A DNA stretch of 64,000 nucleotides from Typha latifolia (lineage: Eukaryota; Streptophyta; Magnoliopsida; Poales; Typhaceae), in the NCBI GenBank assembly GCA_019914945.1, contig CM034101.1, positions 13,093,188-13,157,187 on the forward strand, in the 5' to 3' direction. The stretch's first letter is position 1. Each line of letters begins with the position of its first letter. Shown here piece after piece: positions 1 through 12,606 of the stretch. A program made the position numbers and the translations under genes. The notes beneath the pieces are model-generated. The model saw only the letters and a program-made list of their open reading frames with translations. It was not told the DNA's origin and did no database searches.

Positions 1-189
1 GGATTTTTGGTGATTTGCTTGCTTTTTGCTAGAAGCCTGCTGAAGAAAAAAGATGGTGAGTAGAACCAAGAACCATTCTCTTCTATCTCTGTTTATTTAC
101 TTCATGTCTAACACTGATTGAAAAGAAAAAGGAGAAAAAGGTTGGTCTTATTCTTTTGTGCTTTTAATTTTGGGCTTGCAGATTATTGA
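1..189 (+). CDS. 3' end of an unidentified gene (partial, two terminal exons)
   Basis: The window opens inside an exon (1-55) read in frame 1. It encodes a hydrophobic stretch followed by a basic tail (GFLVICLLFARSLLKKKD). A good donor (G|GTGAG) at 56 and an acceptor (TTGCAG) ending at 181 bound a T-rich 126-bp intron. The last exon adds two codons and a TGA at 187-189, so the protein would end in KKKDDY. The hydrophobic run suggests a C-terminal membrane helix with a short charged tail. Too little is visible to name a family. The call rests only on the open frame and the splice signals. Confidence 0.4.
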
Positions 190-660
190 GAGGGTTGGTG
201 GTGATAGGTAGGAAAGCCACAGAGGAGTTAACAGGGGAAATCAATGTTTGTCCCTTTGGAAATGGATGGGTTACAGAGGGTTTTTTTTGGCTTTTTCGTC
301 CTCTGGCCATGTGAGTGCTATCATCCAGTATGTGAGAGAGAGAGAGAGAAAGAGAGAGAGGGGGGGATGGGATGATGGGGGATTGGGTAGAAGATATGGA
401 TTTCATTTCAAGAATTGGCAGTTTGGCACTACTCTGCCTCTCACTGTTTGCAAAGATGCTCTCTGTTTCTTGGCTCACTCCCCTTGTACATCTGTCTCTA
501 CGCAGAGATCTGTACACAACTATAGCTTCACGGGATTTTTCAATGGAATACTTGCTTTGATTAGTTAAACATTGGATTACATATGAATGAGTTCGGATAT
601 AATGCTGCTGCTACTTAGAAATGTGATGTTCAAAGTTTTTGTTTTTGGTTTTTATGTTGC

Positions 661-724
661 CTTCTTCTTCTTCTTCTTCTTCTTCTTCTTCTTCTTCTTC
701 TTCTTCTTCTTCTTCTTCTTCTTC
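661..724. repeat. (TTC)n microsatellite
   Basis: About 21 uninterrupted TTC/CTT triplets. They lie 0.5 kb downstream of the partial gene's stop codon. Confidence 0.98.
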
Positions 725-1352
725 CTTAACCTCCAAATTTAAGCTAGCTTTTACCTACATTCTTACTTCTTGTAACTGCACATATTTTTGTCATCGCTTG
801 AGATACAGAAGCCATTTGGGTTGTACGTGCACTGCTACTATATATCTGTTCTTTTCATGATATGGTAGGAATTGCTACTGATTCAAAATCTTTTTCTTGT
901 GATCCATCAGGCTTTTAATGGAGGGTAGAAGGAGATCTGATTGTTTGATATTCATTTAAAGAGTAGATCAATGAATAAAGAATGGTTCTTTTTTGTTTCA
1001 ATTTTGATTTAGATTGTACTGTTCATGTATTACAGGATTTTAGGTTATTCTGGTTTATGTTACTATATCAACAGCAACACTATGAAGTATATGACCTTGC
1101 TCATCAAATATCTATCTAAACGCCGTTTTAATAATAATAACCACCCTATTTAGAAAATTTGCAATTAGAAAAAGGTCAGGGACCTTTAATCAATCTTGTG
1201 ATTTATTCCTCATCATGTTGATGGCGATATGATTAGGGCAACTGATTAGTGGAGCCAGATTTGGTTGCTTTCTGCGTGCAAGCATTGAAGTTTTTCCAGG
1301 AAAATATATTCCAAGTATTAAAGACAACCTAAAATACTATTATTATGGCAAC

Positions 1353-1376
1353 ATATATATATATATATATATATAT
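1353..1376. repeat. (AT)n microsatellite
   Basis: About 12 AT dinucleotides in intergenic DNA. Confidence 0.95.
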
Positions 1377-3240
1377 TGATGCTATTTTTTATCTTTTGCT
1401 CTATTTTTAAAGGTTCTGATACAGTTTTAGTGATTCATGTTAATACATTCCTTTTGTTTTAAATATTCTTCTCTCACAAGTGGGCGGAATCGCTCTCTCT
1501 TTCTTTTCTTCTATCATTTTGAACTTTTCGAAGAAACATTTTAAACATCTTCATGCCAATCGGAGTGATTCATGTAGTGGGGTTGGGAGTACGATGAGTT
1601 CTGAGTGCGGGTGCTGTCAAGTCCTCGTAAAACGTGTTAGATTATTTTGGTATTTTATCCGACATAAAATGAACATAAACAATGGTCTCCGTAGTTTTCA
1701 TTTTCACGTGTATTATAATTTTACTGCTATATTAATTATCAATATTTCAGTATGTTCGTAACCATTCGTGACAAAATAGACTTGTAAATTGTAAGCATTG
1801 CTTGTTTACTCGATTGTCAAACGAGAGGTAGTAAGTAGTATCATATCTCCCAAGTGGGGAGAGCATCCCCATCACCCACCAGATGACAATTTTCCCTCTG
1901 CCGACTTTTTGACCATTTCTTTATTTAACTCAACAGTACATTAGACTAGACAGTGGGTCAACTCTTTGTATTAATTAAACTGAACAACTTAGCTAAAACT
2001 CCAATCATATCACTACCCAGTGGCAAGAAAATTTATGCATATCTTTATAAGGTTTTAATCTCTAATCTCTTACTTGAAGATGTAGAATCATAATAACTTA
2101 TGCTAATCTTTTATTCCTAAACATTTGTGTTAATATTTAGTAAATTTTTTTTTAAAAGCATTATGCGTATAATTTGAATGCGTTATAATCATATTTTTTT
2201 TATAAATATTAGTCTAATTGTTCAATCAATATACATATTAGAAAGGGCTAATTGATTTGTTTAGCCTATAATTTAGAATGAGTTGGTTGTGAACTTATTA
2301 CACCAAAGCGCAGCGTTAAGAGTGGGTATAAGTAAAAGAAAAGTCGTTTTGAGGTGGGCGCTAAAAAAATAAAAACTGGCTGACACCATGCATGAGACAT
2401 GTATACCATATTGGGAGCTGCAAGTATTAGTACGAAAACGACTGTGAAATCTTTGGTATTATTTGTCATAAATGACACCACAAGTAGACTTATGAGGCCA
2501 GATTTATGAACATCACCCTTATATAACCTGATTTGACCGTTCAACCAATAAGCCGAGTCGAAACCCGGCTCAATAAATCTGGCATTCTTTATTATTCTTA
2601 TTATTATTCTTTCTCGGAATTGGCCTCATGTTCACATTACGTGAGAATAGTGCACAGTTGGTGGTCCATTACCAAATACAAACAAGAAGGGGTAGCAGAT
2701 CTCGGAGTATGGTGACTCAGACTCCACCTCCTCCTCCTTGTTGTTTTGTGACCCCCAAGAGAAGAGAATGGATGGTGGTGCTGCTCCCATCCCTCTGATA
2801 GCTGGCTTTCAATGTACTCTCTGAGACAATGCTTGTTTTTTTTTTCAAAAAGTTTTTTTTTTAATTTTTACCTCGACTCAGTAACATATTTTGGAATGAT
2901 ATCACACAATGACCACAGGAGAAAGAATGGAAGATCTTTATGGTCCCAGTTCTGATAGAACTTTTCTTTTGGTTATTTCTTTTTTCCAATTTACAGCTGT
3001 CTTTCAAGAATTGGACCCCCTCAAGATTTAATGCTTACAGTAAACTTCATCATTTGTTTGATCCAATGCAAGATATTGGAGGAAGAAGTTGTCACGATTT
3101 CACGATACAGATACTAAAGAACAACTTTTCGATCTCTGTATGAAAGAGAAAAAAAAAAACAAAATCTTTTCAAGTGATCAAAATGGTGTGGGTCGCTGAC
3201 TTGAATGTCAAGAATTAAAAGCTGTGTAATGTTACTAGAT

Positions 3241-6200
3241 TTAATCAACCAACATGAAGCCTCTCTTGATATACTGCAGACAGGGGAACAGCAAGTTCAA
3301 TGTAGATTCAACGGAATACGATTTGGATACGAGTGTACCTAGAACAAGTTCCCTACCGACAAACTGCTCACGGGCACCGCCGGTTAACGCCTTGGCCCTG
3401 CATGCGACGAGAGTGATGTTGCAAAGCCGCGGAACCAACACGGTGAATGCCAAACCTAGATGCTGCTTGTAAGCCTTGCAGACCTGAGACACATATTTTC
3501 CCAAGGGAAGGATGCTCTGCAGCTGAGAATTATCTTCCATGTTGGTTGTCAATAGATCCGAGTCAGAATGGAGATTGACCACTACGGTGCCGTGAATTGG
3601 ATCGACTCTGCTTTGCAGATGTCTGAGGAATTGACTGTCTGTATCCCATAGCTTGACAGGGAAAATGTCGTCCCCATCATATGCATCAATGAAGACTAGG
3701 TCGTATGTGTCAGTGCTGTTGATGATAAATTCTTCAGCATCTGACCTATAAAGGAAGAGGCGGTCATGGACACCTTCCCATAGTAGTTTGTCAGCATCAG
3801 CAGATTGCTTTAACTCATCTGATGTTCCTTTCACAGCAGATGCAGGAAACCCCATTGCTTTAATTGAGGCTGAGATAACAATGGGATCAATATCCACAAT
3901 GTGGACAGTGGCACCTGAAACATGGCAGGCAATGATAACATTAAGCAGTAAGAAACATTTCATAAATACAATGTTTTCTAAGTATAAAATACCATTAAAA
4001 TCTTGTCGTTCCGAACTTCAAAGCAATAAGACGTGGCAGGAAAAAAAAAACACTTGATAAACTCATTTCAGTCAACTCAGAGACCTTGAAATATATACAA
4101 TGACTAAAGACATTTATATAAACTCAAACAACTTTATAAAATACACCATGAGATTAAGGCACGCAAAGAAAAAGAGCAATTATACTAAGATAGAAAGATA
4201 TAGAAGATTAGGAAGTTGAAGGAAATGGGTTCTTCACCTTGAATTTTACTGGCTAAGAATAACGGTAGACTTCCTCCACCATGACCAATGCAAAGAACAT
4301 TCAAATTCCTCTTTCCTAGTACTGCTTCAGGGAGATCATAGGAGGAAGAAGCCAGGGTTATCAGACCGGCTGAAACCATACTTTTAAGATCTGCCAAGGA
4401 CCATTGATCAAATCAGACTATAAAAGATTAGATAGATACCAGACATTATAAAATGAAAAGTCCTCCAAGAATAGCATCTAACTGGACAACTTATCAAGGA
4501 AATACTCCATGCAAGTATGCAACTCTACTAAGTCAAATCGCTCAATTGTATGAAACGAAATATATCTTTTATGACAAGATAAAAAGAAGCAACAAACAAT
4601 TACCTAGTCATGATAAAATATATCTCCATTTAGTTCACACTGACACATTTTAATCTTTTATTCCCCTATAAAGCTATAACAATAATACAAAATGCTAACT
4701 ATTGGTGCCAAACAAGTAATTACAAGTCAATCTATCCACAATAAAAGAAAAGAAGAAAACAGAATCAGTTCCCTGAAGTGTTTCTTCTAAATAAAAGTAC
4801 AGACAATGCTCTATGCTGAACCTGTAAACGATAATAGAATGTTGTGCAGGAGACTCCAGGATCAAGAACAAGATAATTCTGAAATGAGATGATGGAAATA
4901 TGAACTATCCATATTGCAATATAGGATATAAATTAAAACAAATCATGTATACACTAAATTAAATAAACAAAGTTTCAATGGCTTCCAGTAGAATCCTTCA
5001 AGAGAACTGTCAAAAAGAAAATATCCAGCCATATTCTACTTCATTAGAACAGGATTACAGGGTTCATCTGTACACAATGGAAGGAGTCAAATATTGTTTT
5101 TGTTCCCAAGAGACCTAGCCTCTAAGATCTATGCCACTACAACCACTTATCATTTCTGGGCCATGGAATTTCATGTTGGTCAGCATGATTAGCATGGATA
5201 GATAGGTATATCATGCCGATTAAATTAATGCAACGATATAAGAGTAAATTTTGATACTCCCTCATGCCTAATTGCTTACTCATGCCCACCATGCTGGCTG
5301 TGAGAAGCCAATCCGACCCAGTGTAATAATCTGCCAAACTATCATGTGCTCCAGTAAGAACTTTTATACTGAGTGGAGATGGAGAAGGGAAGAAGTTGAA
5401 AGCCCCTACACGAAAAAGTTGGTCTGACCAGTGCTGATGGCTAATCGGCACTCCCTGTACCACTAGCATAACAATCTTTGTGTTTAGGTTATCCAATTCT
5501 TTCGACCCACATACTCAAACATAAATTGAAGTTCTTTTTCTCTACTGCCAGTAGGAACTTAAAACATACAGAAGGAGAAGACAACATAGGCGATAAGATG
5601 TTATGTCATCAGTGTTTTACAATACTACAAAAGTAATGGAGTTAGCATTAAAGAACAAAGGACAGGAAACCCAAATATATTATAAGGTTAATCCTACTCT
5701 AATAACTATATCGTGATACAGGGATTACCAAATTCAACCATGCCATAAGTACATCACATGAGCATTGCACTACTTTGCAGCAAAAGTTCAGTACTGAGTT
5801 AGCAGCATCTTTGAAAGGTGAAATAACTCCAGAGGAAAGAAAGGAAAAACATAATCATGGATCTATGAGGATCCATCAGTGATGAAGGAGGGGAACTTAC
5901 ATGGGACGGCCAAACAATTTGGCTGTTGCATCAAGTATAATGATGCAGGGTCTGATTTTCTGCAACAGGCCATTACTTTAGCTGTACTCTGGCGAGTGTC
6001 ATCATTAAAGCGAAGCACACGCCATTGATAACCAAGTATATTAAACTGTTCATCATGATCAAATTCTGGGTGGATCTTCGCGTACCTTTGCTGAAGCCAT
6101 CTTTCCACTATTGGCCACTGCTCTCGCGCCTGCTATGGTGAATACATAAGAACTGGAAAATACTGAAATTAGATTACAGAATATAATTTACAGAAGATTA

Positions 6201-7478
6201 AGTAAAATATTCATTTATATGGTGGGTTTTCAGTATCAACAATAAAAAATTTAAACTATAGTTCACATGTGCACCAGACAATCAATGTTTCATGCATAAC
6301 ATAGGCAAGTGCATTTTTCATTATTCTGAGCATGTGGTCTAAAACAATAATGAAACAAATGAAATTTTCATTTCATATCCTACAAATTGACTTATTCCAG
6401 TTCGATCTTGCCTTTTGCCTTTTCAATATTTCTAAATAGCCTCCTGTATCTTTCTAAATCTATTCAAATAACAACCCACAGTTACACCCTTGGTTAACTG
6501 AACCACATATGCCAAATTACTAATATAATTCCACCACCCTGAACTAAGTACTAACAGATACAAATTTGACTTCATATCCGAACCATTACTTAAAAGCAGG
6601 ATTTGAGGAAAAAAAATAAGGCCAAATTGGAAACTGAGAACATTGACAATATAAAGGAACACAACATTCCCTTTATAAATAACTTTTCATTGTTACCGGG
6701 ATAACTTAAGTACTTAACAAAAAATACTATTCAAAAGTCATTTAGAAATTATATTTAAAAAATAATACTTAAATACAAAATATAAAAACCATACTTTCTC
6801 TAACAAGCTTAAAACTTTTACAGTAATGGGTGAGTTAAGGTATCAAAGCAAGCCCTGAGCTTGAACCGTGCCAAGCTCATCTGTCATTTAAAAGATAAAA
6901 CATCTATCAATTTAAGTAAATTAACTTCTTGGGCCATTAAAATGTTTAAGGTTCGAAGCTACTGTTATCTAACAGTTTACCTTTACTGCAATTGGTGGGT
7001 TAAAATGAAGTGAAAAGACACGGTTGGAACCAAAATAGATCAATAAGACAATAAGGCAAGGTCTGAAACGGAAAATTACAAAAACCAAAAAGAAGAAGTA
7101 AATAAGCAATTTTTTTTCATAAAAAAGATCCATTTATCCGTGGAAAACCCAATTCACTTCCAAACTTCTCTCCGATCAAGAACCCAACCCCCAACCAAAC
7201 GGCCCAAATGACCCCATATCAGAGTGATCATATCCAAAAGGGAAGAGAGAAATGGCGGAGATCGAGAGTGTCACCGGTCTCGAGGCGGGGTAGGCGACGA
7301 CGGAAACGATGCCGTTGCCGTGCTCGGAAGGCGACCGGAAGACTGTGTGGCCGTCGGAAGCCGTGCCCCACCACTCCGTTGAGTAAGCCCAGTCGCCCTC
7401 GTCCTCCGGATGGCGGCGGACGGCGGAGGAGAGCCGTCGGATCCCCCTCTGCCAGCTCGACCGCGCGCATCGCCACAT
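3241..7478 (-). CDS. Spermidine-synthase-like / SAM-dependent methyltransferase-fold protein, four exons
   Basis: Coding exons on the minus strand are 7478-7275, 6129-5901, 4390-4238 and 3914-3241. They sum to 1260 nt, or 419 residues. Exon phases agree at every junction (0, 1, 1) and the sites are GT-AG. Exon 3 carries the nucleotide-binding motif I (NVLCIGHGGGSLPLFLASKI). It continues across the splice into TVHIVDIDPIVISAS, whose acidic residue normally contacts the SAM or decarboxylated-SAM ribose. The last exon has the YDLVFIDAYDGDD motif of the spermidine synthase/methyltransferase fold. The N-terminus (MWRCARSSWQRGIRRLSSAVRR) is rich in Arg and Ser and may be an organelle targeting peptide. 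Plants have an uncharacterised family of this kind; whether it makes polyamines or methylates protein cannot be told from sequence. Exon 1's donor (CCG|GTGACA) is the weakest boundary. Confidence 0.85.
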
Positions 7479-9028
7479 CACAACACAGCGAGGAAGGAAG
7501 GAAGAAAGACTACTAATAAAGCCCTAAACCCTGTACAGTTACCTAAGAAGTAATAAGAGAGCCCTGTCGCTTATTAATACATGTATAATAGAATAGCTAA
7601 TTAATTAATTTAATGATTAATTAATCATATTTCAGTCTGATGCTGGATTAGTACACAATATTGTAGCTCGTTTGAGTGTATTATAAACTTATAATTTATA
7701 CAAAAGAAATTGTGACAAAATGAAGAAATATAATAAAATGGTTTCTTCTAAAATTAGACACTTGTTAATCTCCCATCTACTTCTACTTATCTTAGTTGAG
7801 TGGGCATTATTTAATTTTGGACTCAATTATTGTTATTGGTTTTAGCTAGAACTCTAAACAATAACAAATATTTTTTTTTAATATTATAATATAAATTACC
7901 ACAATAACAAAATATTTATAGAATATTCATAACAGAGAATTACTAAAATATGAAACGTTCTTGAAGCTTAGAACATAATTTTTTATTAATTTTCTCATAC
8001 AAAAAATAAGTCGCTTTATTAGATAGCTTTAGAATCACTCTAATTAATTTATATAACGATAAATAATAGTTTCTTAATATAAATTTAAATTTTAATGATG
8101 ATATTAATTAGAGTTGTCGATAGAATGGTATTTTGGAAAGAGCTTAATTATTTTAGCCAATACTATAATGTTTTAAAAGTTTTTAATGGCAACTATATAA
8201 AAGCTAGAAAAGAAAATTTGTCAAAAGGACAGTGCATTTTACCTTTATTATCATTTCGCACCAAATTTATAATTCAGGTCTACATTTTACCCTTATCGTC
8301 ATAGTTAAATAACTGTGGATATAAAATAATTTTAACACCCCTAAATGAAATTTTTAATGTTAAGATAAAACAAAAGGGAATCCGATTGTAATGTAAATAC
8401 AAAGGTATTTATAAGTATCTTAGTTTTTATTTATTTATTTTAAAGATAACAAAATGTTCTTTATTCTTTCAACTTCTATGAGGTTAAATTAAGAAAATTA
8501 ATATTTACAAAGCAAAAATTACTATTGACCGAATAATTACAAATAAAATGACTATTATATGATGATGGATATGCAAATGATTAAGAAGCCTAAGTTTGCT
8601 TTGATTTCTTATAACAATTGCAATGAATCAAAACATTTGTATGTCAGGTAGCAAATCATTTGACAAAATTAACCAAGGTTTAGTATTTAGTTGAAAGAAA
8701 TGGGACCAGTTTGTTGACTTATGCTCATCAAGTTGGCCAAGGGACCTACGAGAGGATAGAAATTGATGACTATTTACCAGCCTAGCATAACAAGCAGAAC
8801 AACTTCAAAATTAATAAATATTATTCTGCATGAACACTCGATGGTTAGCAAAGAAAGAGCTCACCAGAATGTAAGAGAGAATGATTAAATTAATACAAGA
8901 AGCAAGCAAGCATTAATAAGACAAGTAGACTTGGACGACTATTATTTAATTGAACAAGACACATATGATCACCACACGACGAACAGCAGTCTGGGAAAAC
9001 AATAAATAAAAAACATAATATCTCTGGA
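7479..9028. other. Intergenic, AT-rich
   Basis: This lies between the methyltransferase start and the 3' end of the first CYP96 gene. No gene, RNA gene or clear transposon end was seen. The part at 8.2-8.4 kb looks like degraded repeat DNA but has no ends I can define. Confidence 0.6.
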
Positions 9029-10627
9029 TCACCACCCGCTCTTGTCTTTCTTGGTAATCCTGACCTTGAGTCCATGCTTCATTCGGAGGACAATGGAGAG
9101 CATGGGCTCGACAACGTGGCCTTCAGCCAACTCAATGCGGAAGTTATAGAGCAGCGCAGCCACTATGGTCTTCATCTTGTGGATGGATATGTCCTTACCC
9201 ACGCAAGTACGTGGCCCGGAGTTGAAGGAGAAGAACTTATACGACGGCTCATGCTTCAGCTCTCCACTCTCCGTGAACCATCTCTCAGGCTTGAACTCCA
9301 TGCAATCCTTCCCCCAGATGCTCTCCATTCTTCCCATAGAATACAAATGGAAGATTATAATCGTTCCTGGATGGACAATGTGGCCGCTGGGGAGCGTGGT
9401 GGTCTTCACGGCGCTCTTGCGTTGGAGGGCAACGGTGGGATACAGCCTCAAGCACTCCAACAACGCCGCGTGCAGGTACACGAGCTTTGCGAGGCCCTCG
9501 TGATCGAAGGGTGTGTTCTTGTTAGGGTTCGTTTCCTCCATTCTCGGCCAATTCGCACGTAGTTCTTGTACGATCTTTCGCTCGACATGCGGGTGCTCGC
9601 TCAGCAGCCAGACGAACCACGCGGTCGCCGCTCCGGTGGTGTCTCGGCCAGCGAGGAGGAGGTTCTTGGCATTGGCGTGGAGGAAATTATCGAACTCCTT
9701 GCGCTCAAAGTCCGTCTTATTTCCGCTCTCCGCGAATTGGGTGGTGAATGTCGTTAGCAGATCAGAGCGTGGTATGCGTTCCTCTTTGCCATCTCCGTCG
9801 TGCTTTTGTTTGTAGATATGCTCTCTTCTCTCCGTGATGGTCTGCTCTATGAAGTGGTGCATCTTCGCCCCGGCGATCGCTAGTCTTCTTTCGCTGCCAA
9901 CTCTTAGCCACCTCAACGTCTTCCACCAAGCTCTAGGAACCAAATGCCGGTTAAATATTATGTCCGACGCGTCATCCACAGCCTTCGCGAACGTGTGGGT
10001 GGGCAAGTCGTAGGAGAGACAGCCGGGATCCACACCTACCACCATGTTGCAGATAGTATCGAAGGTTAGCCTCATGAACAGATCTTCCAGGTCTATTACC
10101 TTCTTCTCCTCCGCGGCGCGATTTAGGATGGGGATCAGCCCGTTCTCCACTTTGTCTCGGCTGACGTTGAGCTCGTACGTCCGAAAGCTTCGGTTGGTGA
10201 TGAGAGCATGGAGCATCTTCCTCTGCCACCTCCACTTCTCGCCGTCGGTGGTGAGTAAGCTCTCGCCGAAGATATCGAAGATCTCCTTGAACTCCTCCCC
10301 CTTGACGTAGCTGGAGAAGTGAGTGTTGAAGACGTGGTTCACGTTGGCCGGGTCGCACGTCATGAACATGTCCATGCCGGTGAACCAGGGGCCTTTGAAC
10401 ATGAACGACAACCTGTTCGCGCCGAGGACTTTGACGCCGTAGTCATGCAGGTCGTGCAGATGGGAGACCATGGTCGGGAGCATGCCGATGACCGGCCAGT
10501 TTATTGGAAGGACACTGTTGCGGTTCATGCGATAAAAGTACAAGACAAAGAAGGAGGCAATGGAGATGAGGATTTCAGGGCGGGTCTTCAAGAGGTTGAG
10601 CAAGCTTACTGACCAACTCGAATCCAT
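9029..10627 (-). CDS. Cytochrome P450, CYP96 family (alkane hydroxylase-like), gene 1
   Basis: Intronless, 532 residues. An N-terminal membrane anchor (about 20-33) is followed by the P450 core. Visible motifs are the I-helix AGRDTT (326-331), ExxR as ECLR (391-394), PERW (447-450) and the heme loop FNSGPRTCVG with ligand Cys475. The RDTTGA motif, lack of introns and overall sequence fit CYP96. The best-known member, Arabidopsis CYP96A15 (MAH1), is an ER enzyme that oxidises wax alkanes at mid-chain to secondary alcohols and ketones; the substrate here is inferred. The frame is open 23 codons upstream to an ATG at 10696. A TATA box at 10713-10722 puts the expected transcription start near or inside that extension, so I use the ATG at 10627, which aligns with the other two genes (GCAATGGA context). 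It is the most diverged of the three intact copies. Confidence 0.93.
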   Translation of the reverse strand: MDSSWSVSLLNLLKTRPEILISIASFFVLYFYRMNRNSVLPINWPVIGMLPTMVSHLHDLHDYGVKVLGANRLSFMFKGPWFTGMDMFMTCDPANVNHVFNTHFSSYVKGEEFKEIFDIFGESLLTTDGEKWRWQRKMLHALITNRSFRTYELNVSRDKVENGLIPILNRAAEEKKVIDLEDLFMRLTFDTICNMVVGVDPGCLSYDLPTHTFAKAVDDASDIIFNRHLVPRAWWKTLRWLRVGSERRLAIAGAKMHHFIEQTITERREHIYKQKHDGDGKEERIPRSDLLTTFTTQFAESGNKTDFERKEFDNFLHANAKNLLLAGRDTTGAATAWFVWLLSEHPHVERKIVQELRANWPRMEETNPNKNTPFDHEGLAKLVYLHAALLECLRLYPTVALQRKSAVKTTTLPSGHIVHPGTIIIFHLYSMGRMESIWGKDCMEFKPERWFTESGELKHEPSYKFFSFNSGPRTCVGKDISIHKMKTIVAALLYNFRIELAEGHVVEPMLSIVLRMKHGLKVRITKKDKSGW

Positions 10628-10712
10628 TGCAGCTAGAATGTGGATAAGATTATTAACTAGATCGTAGCTTGTTTGAATCTTTTGGATGATGAACATAAGT
10701 GTAAGTCTATGC

Positions 10713-10722
10713 CTATATATAG
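10713..10722 (-). promoter_or_regulatory. TATA box of CYP96 gene 1
   Basis: CTATATATAG on the minus strand. At normal plant spacing (about 25-35 bp) transcription would start near 10680-10690, leaving a leader of about 55-65 nt before the ATG at 10627. The same element occurs at an equivalent place in the other two genes. Confidence 0.75.
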
Positions 10723-12567
10723 TGGAAGCATCGAACTTTTTGCATGCAAATTGGTGTCTAAAGTCATTACTCTAAGAAGACTGTGAAGACTAAATTAGGT
10801 GGTTCTATGTAACCATCCAAGTGGTTGGGACGTAGCTGACACAAGTGGTGGAATTAAAGCATTGAATCTAGAGGCCCCATGCCTAACAGTAAAGAGCTCC
10901 TCAGCTCTTCGTGAGTGTAGCGCAGTAGTATACTTGCGCACTGATATGCTATTAAAGCATATGTATATGTGAGTCCTTAGATCTCTTTGGTATATATAGT
11001 GTTGTTAATTTGTTTCTTTTTCTTGAGTGCAGCGTGTATTGAGTAATGTATCACGTTGTGGTCGCAATGGGTGTGGATCTTAATGTGAATTGCTTCTCTA
11101 GAGGCCTTGTAGTAAGAATTTCCTATCGATACGCACATATATACGATCTGAGAAGCTAGTTATACTAATCACCTTTGGGACGTCAAATTAATTAGGATCT
11201 CTTCCTCTATGGTGCATGCTTCCACTTGAAGTGCAAGTAGCCCAATAATTAAGGACGAGTAATTTATTTAGGCAAAACATCGTTGACTCTAAGTTATTTG
11301 TCAATGTAGCCATAATTTATATAGAACTACGACCGCATAATCTTAAATTTTTATGGCTCGGGGAAATCATATCATTAGTCTGCAGGAAGCTCTTGGTCTA
11401 GTAGTTAATTGCATCCAAGTATCACTTTATTTCACGTAGAGGCGAAGCATAGAGCATGGACACTGTTGGTTTAACTCAATAGGAACTCAAAATACGCAAT
11501 TATTGAGATTTATTATTAAAGAATTGTGCAACTTGTTTCACTGGAAAAAGATGAGAACCAATTTAATGTCGTACAGGTAGCAGTTAGAGTAATGGGAGGA
11601 GGTCTACTTACATCAAAGAATAATAACGACTTTCTACGTATACATAGTTTATATATCTCTTGCTGCATAAATTCTTCAATATATAATTAATCAGATTATA
11701 CATAGTTAATCTGATGAAGTGGATAACTTTTCGAATGTAATCCCAACAGGTATGCAAGTTTACAGTCGAGAATCCACATCACATGTTTTTCTATTGTGAT
11801 TGGAACACTGGAGGTTGCATTGACTTCATAACCCGACAAATGCCAATGTGGCATACCTAGCCGGTCAGCTAGTTGACTGGACCGACACAATATATTCAAA
11901 TCGCTTCAATGTATTTTGAAAACCTTATCTAATATAAATATTGTATGGCAATATATTTATGCAAAGGGAAAACAGCTTCATTGACCTGTTTATAACAAAA
12001 AAAAAAAATGGAAATATGAATAACGATAAGCATTGATTTATTTGTGAATAATTTAATTACACCCCTATAGATGAACTGTTTGCAATAATGCATCCACCAA
12101 CCAAATGGGGGCATTTAATCTTAAGATAAGGTGAGACCTCGTCAGTCAATGGATCACTAGTCACTACGAATAAATATTTCAATTGTGAGCTGTCGTAGTG
12201 TTAGCCTAAGATGAAGAGAGACGAAGCCTTCAACCATGCATTCCACTTTCCAACCAATTAGTGCGTGCCACAATTGATTAATGAAGAAGGTGATCACTAA
12301 AATTTAATTAGAATGATTTGAAACCTGTCATTTTGTCTCGTACTAAAAACTAAGCCACCTCTACTAATGCAAGAAGTATCTCAGAACTTAAACTAGGGTG
12401 GTAATTTTAATTGCAGGATAAGCTTTCAAGACCGATGGACTTACCGCAATAAATCAAGCATGATGTGCATATACCATCTTGTGAGATGGAAATTAATTTC
12501 TTCAAAGGAATGCCGTGAGTTGCTGGATTCTTGTGTTGTGATTAAGTACGAGATGGGTGTACATACT

Positions 12568-12606
<39 letters not shown>

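Larger units (their letters stand above)
190..3240. other. 3' UTR and intergenic DNA
   Basis: No supported gene. After the preceding stop there is a GA-rich run (about 331-362), a long TTC microsatellite and an AT microsatellite (listed separately), then AT-rich DNA. Short open frames here (for example 1480-1761 and 2266-2544) show no domain and no coding bias I can recognise. Confidence 0.6.

Noticed and set aside
639..860. Poly-Ser frame of 73 codons.
   Set aside because: It is the translation of the TTC microsatellite.
5137..5496. 119-codon minus-strand frame between exons 2 and 3 of the methyltransferase gene, possibly an extra exon.
   Set aside because: Exons 2 and 3 join perfectly in phase without it and restore continuous family sequence. 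It begins with TTG rather than ATG and has no recognisable domain.
7228..7516. Alternative frames on both strands across the methyltransferase first exon.
   Set aside because: The chosen frame splices in phase to exon 2. The others are GC-rich shadows with Arg/Pro-rich translations.
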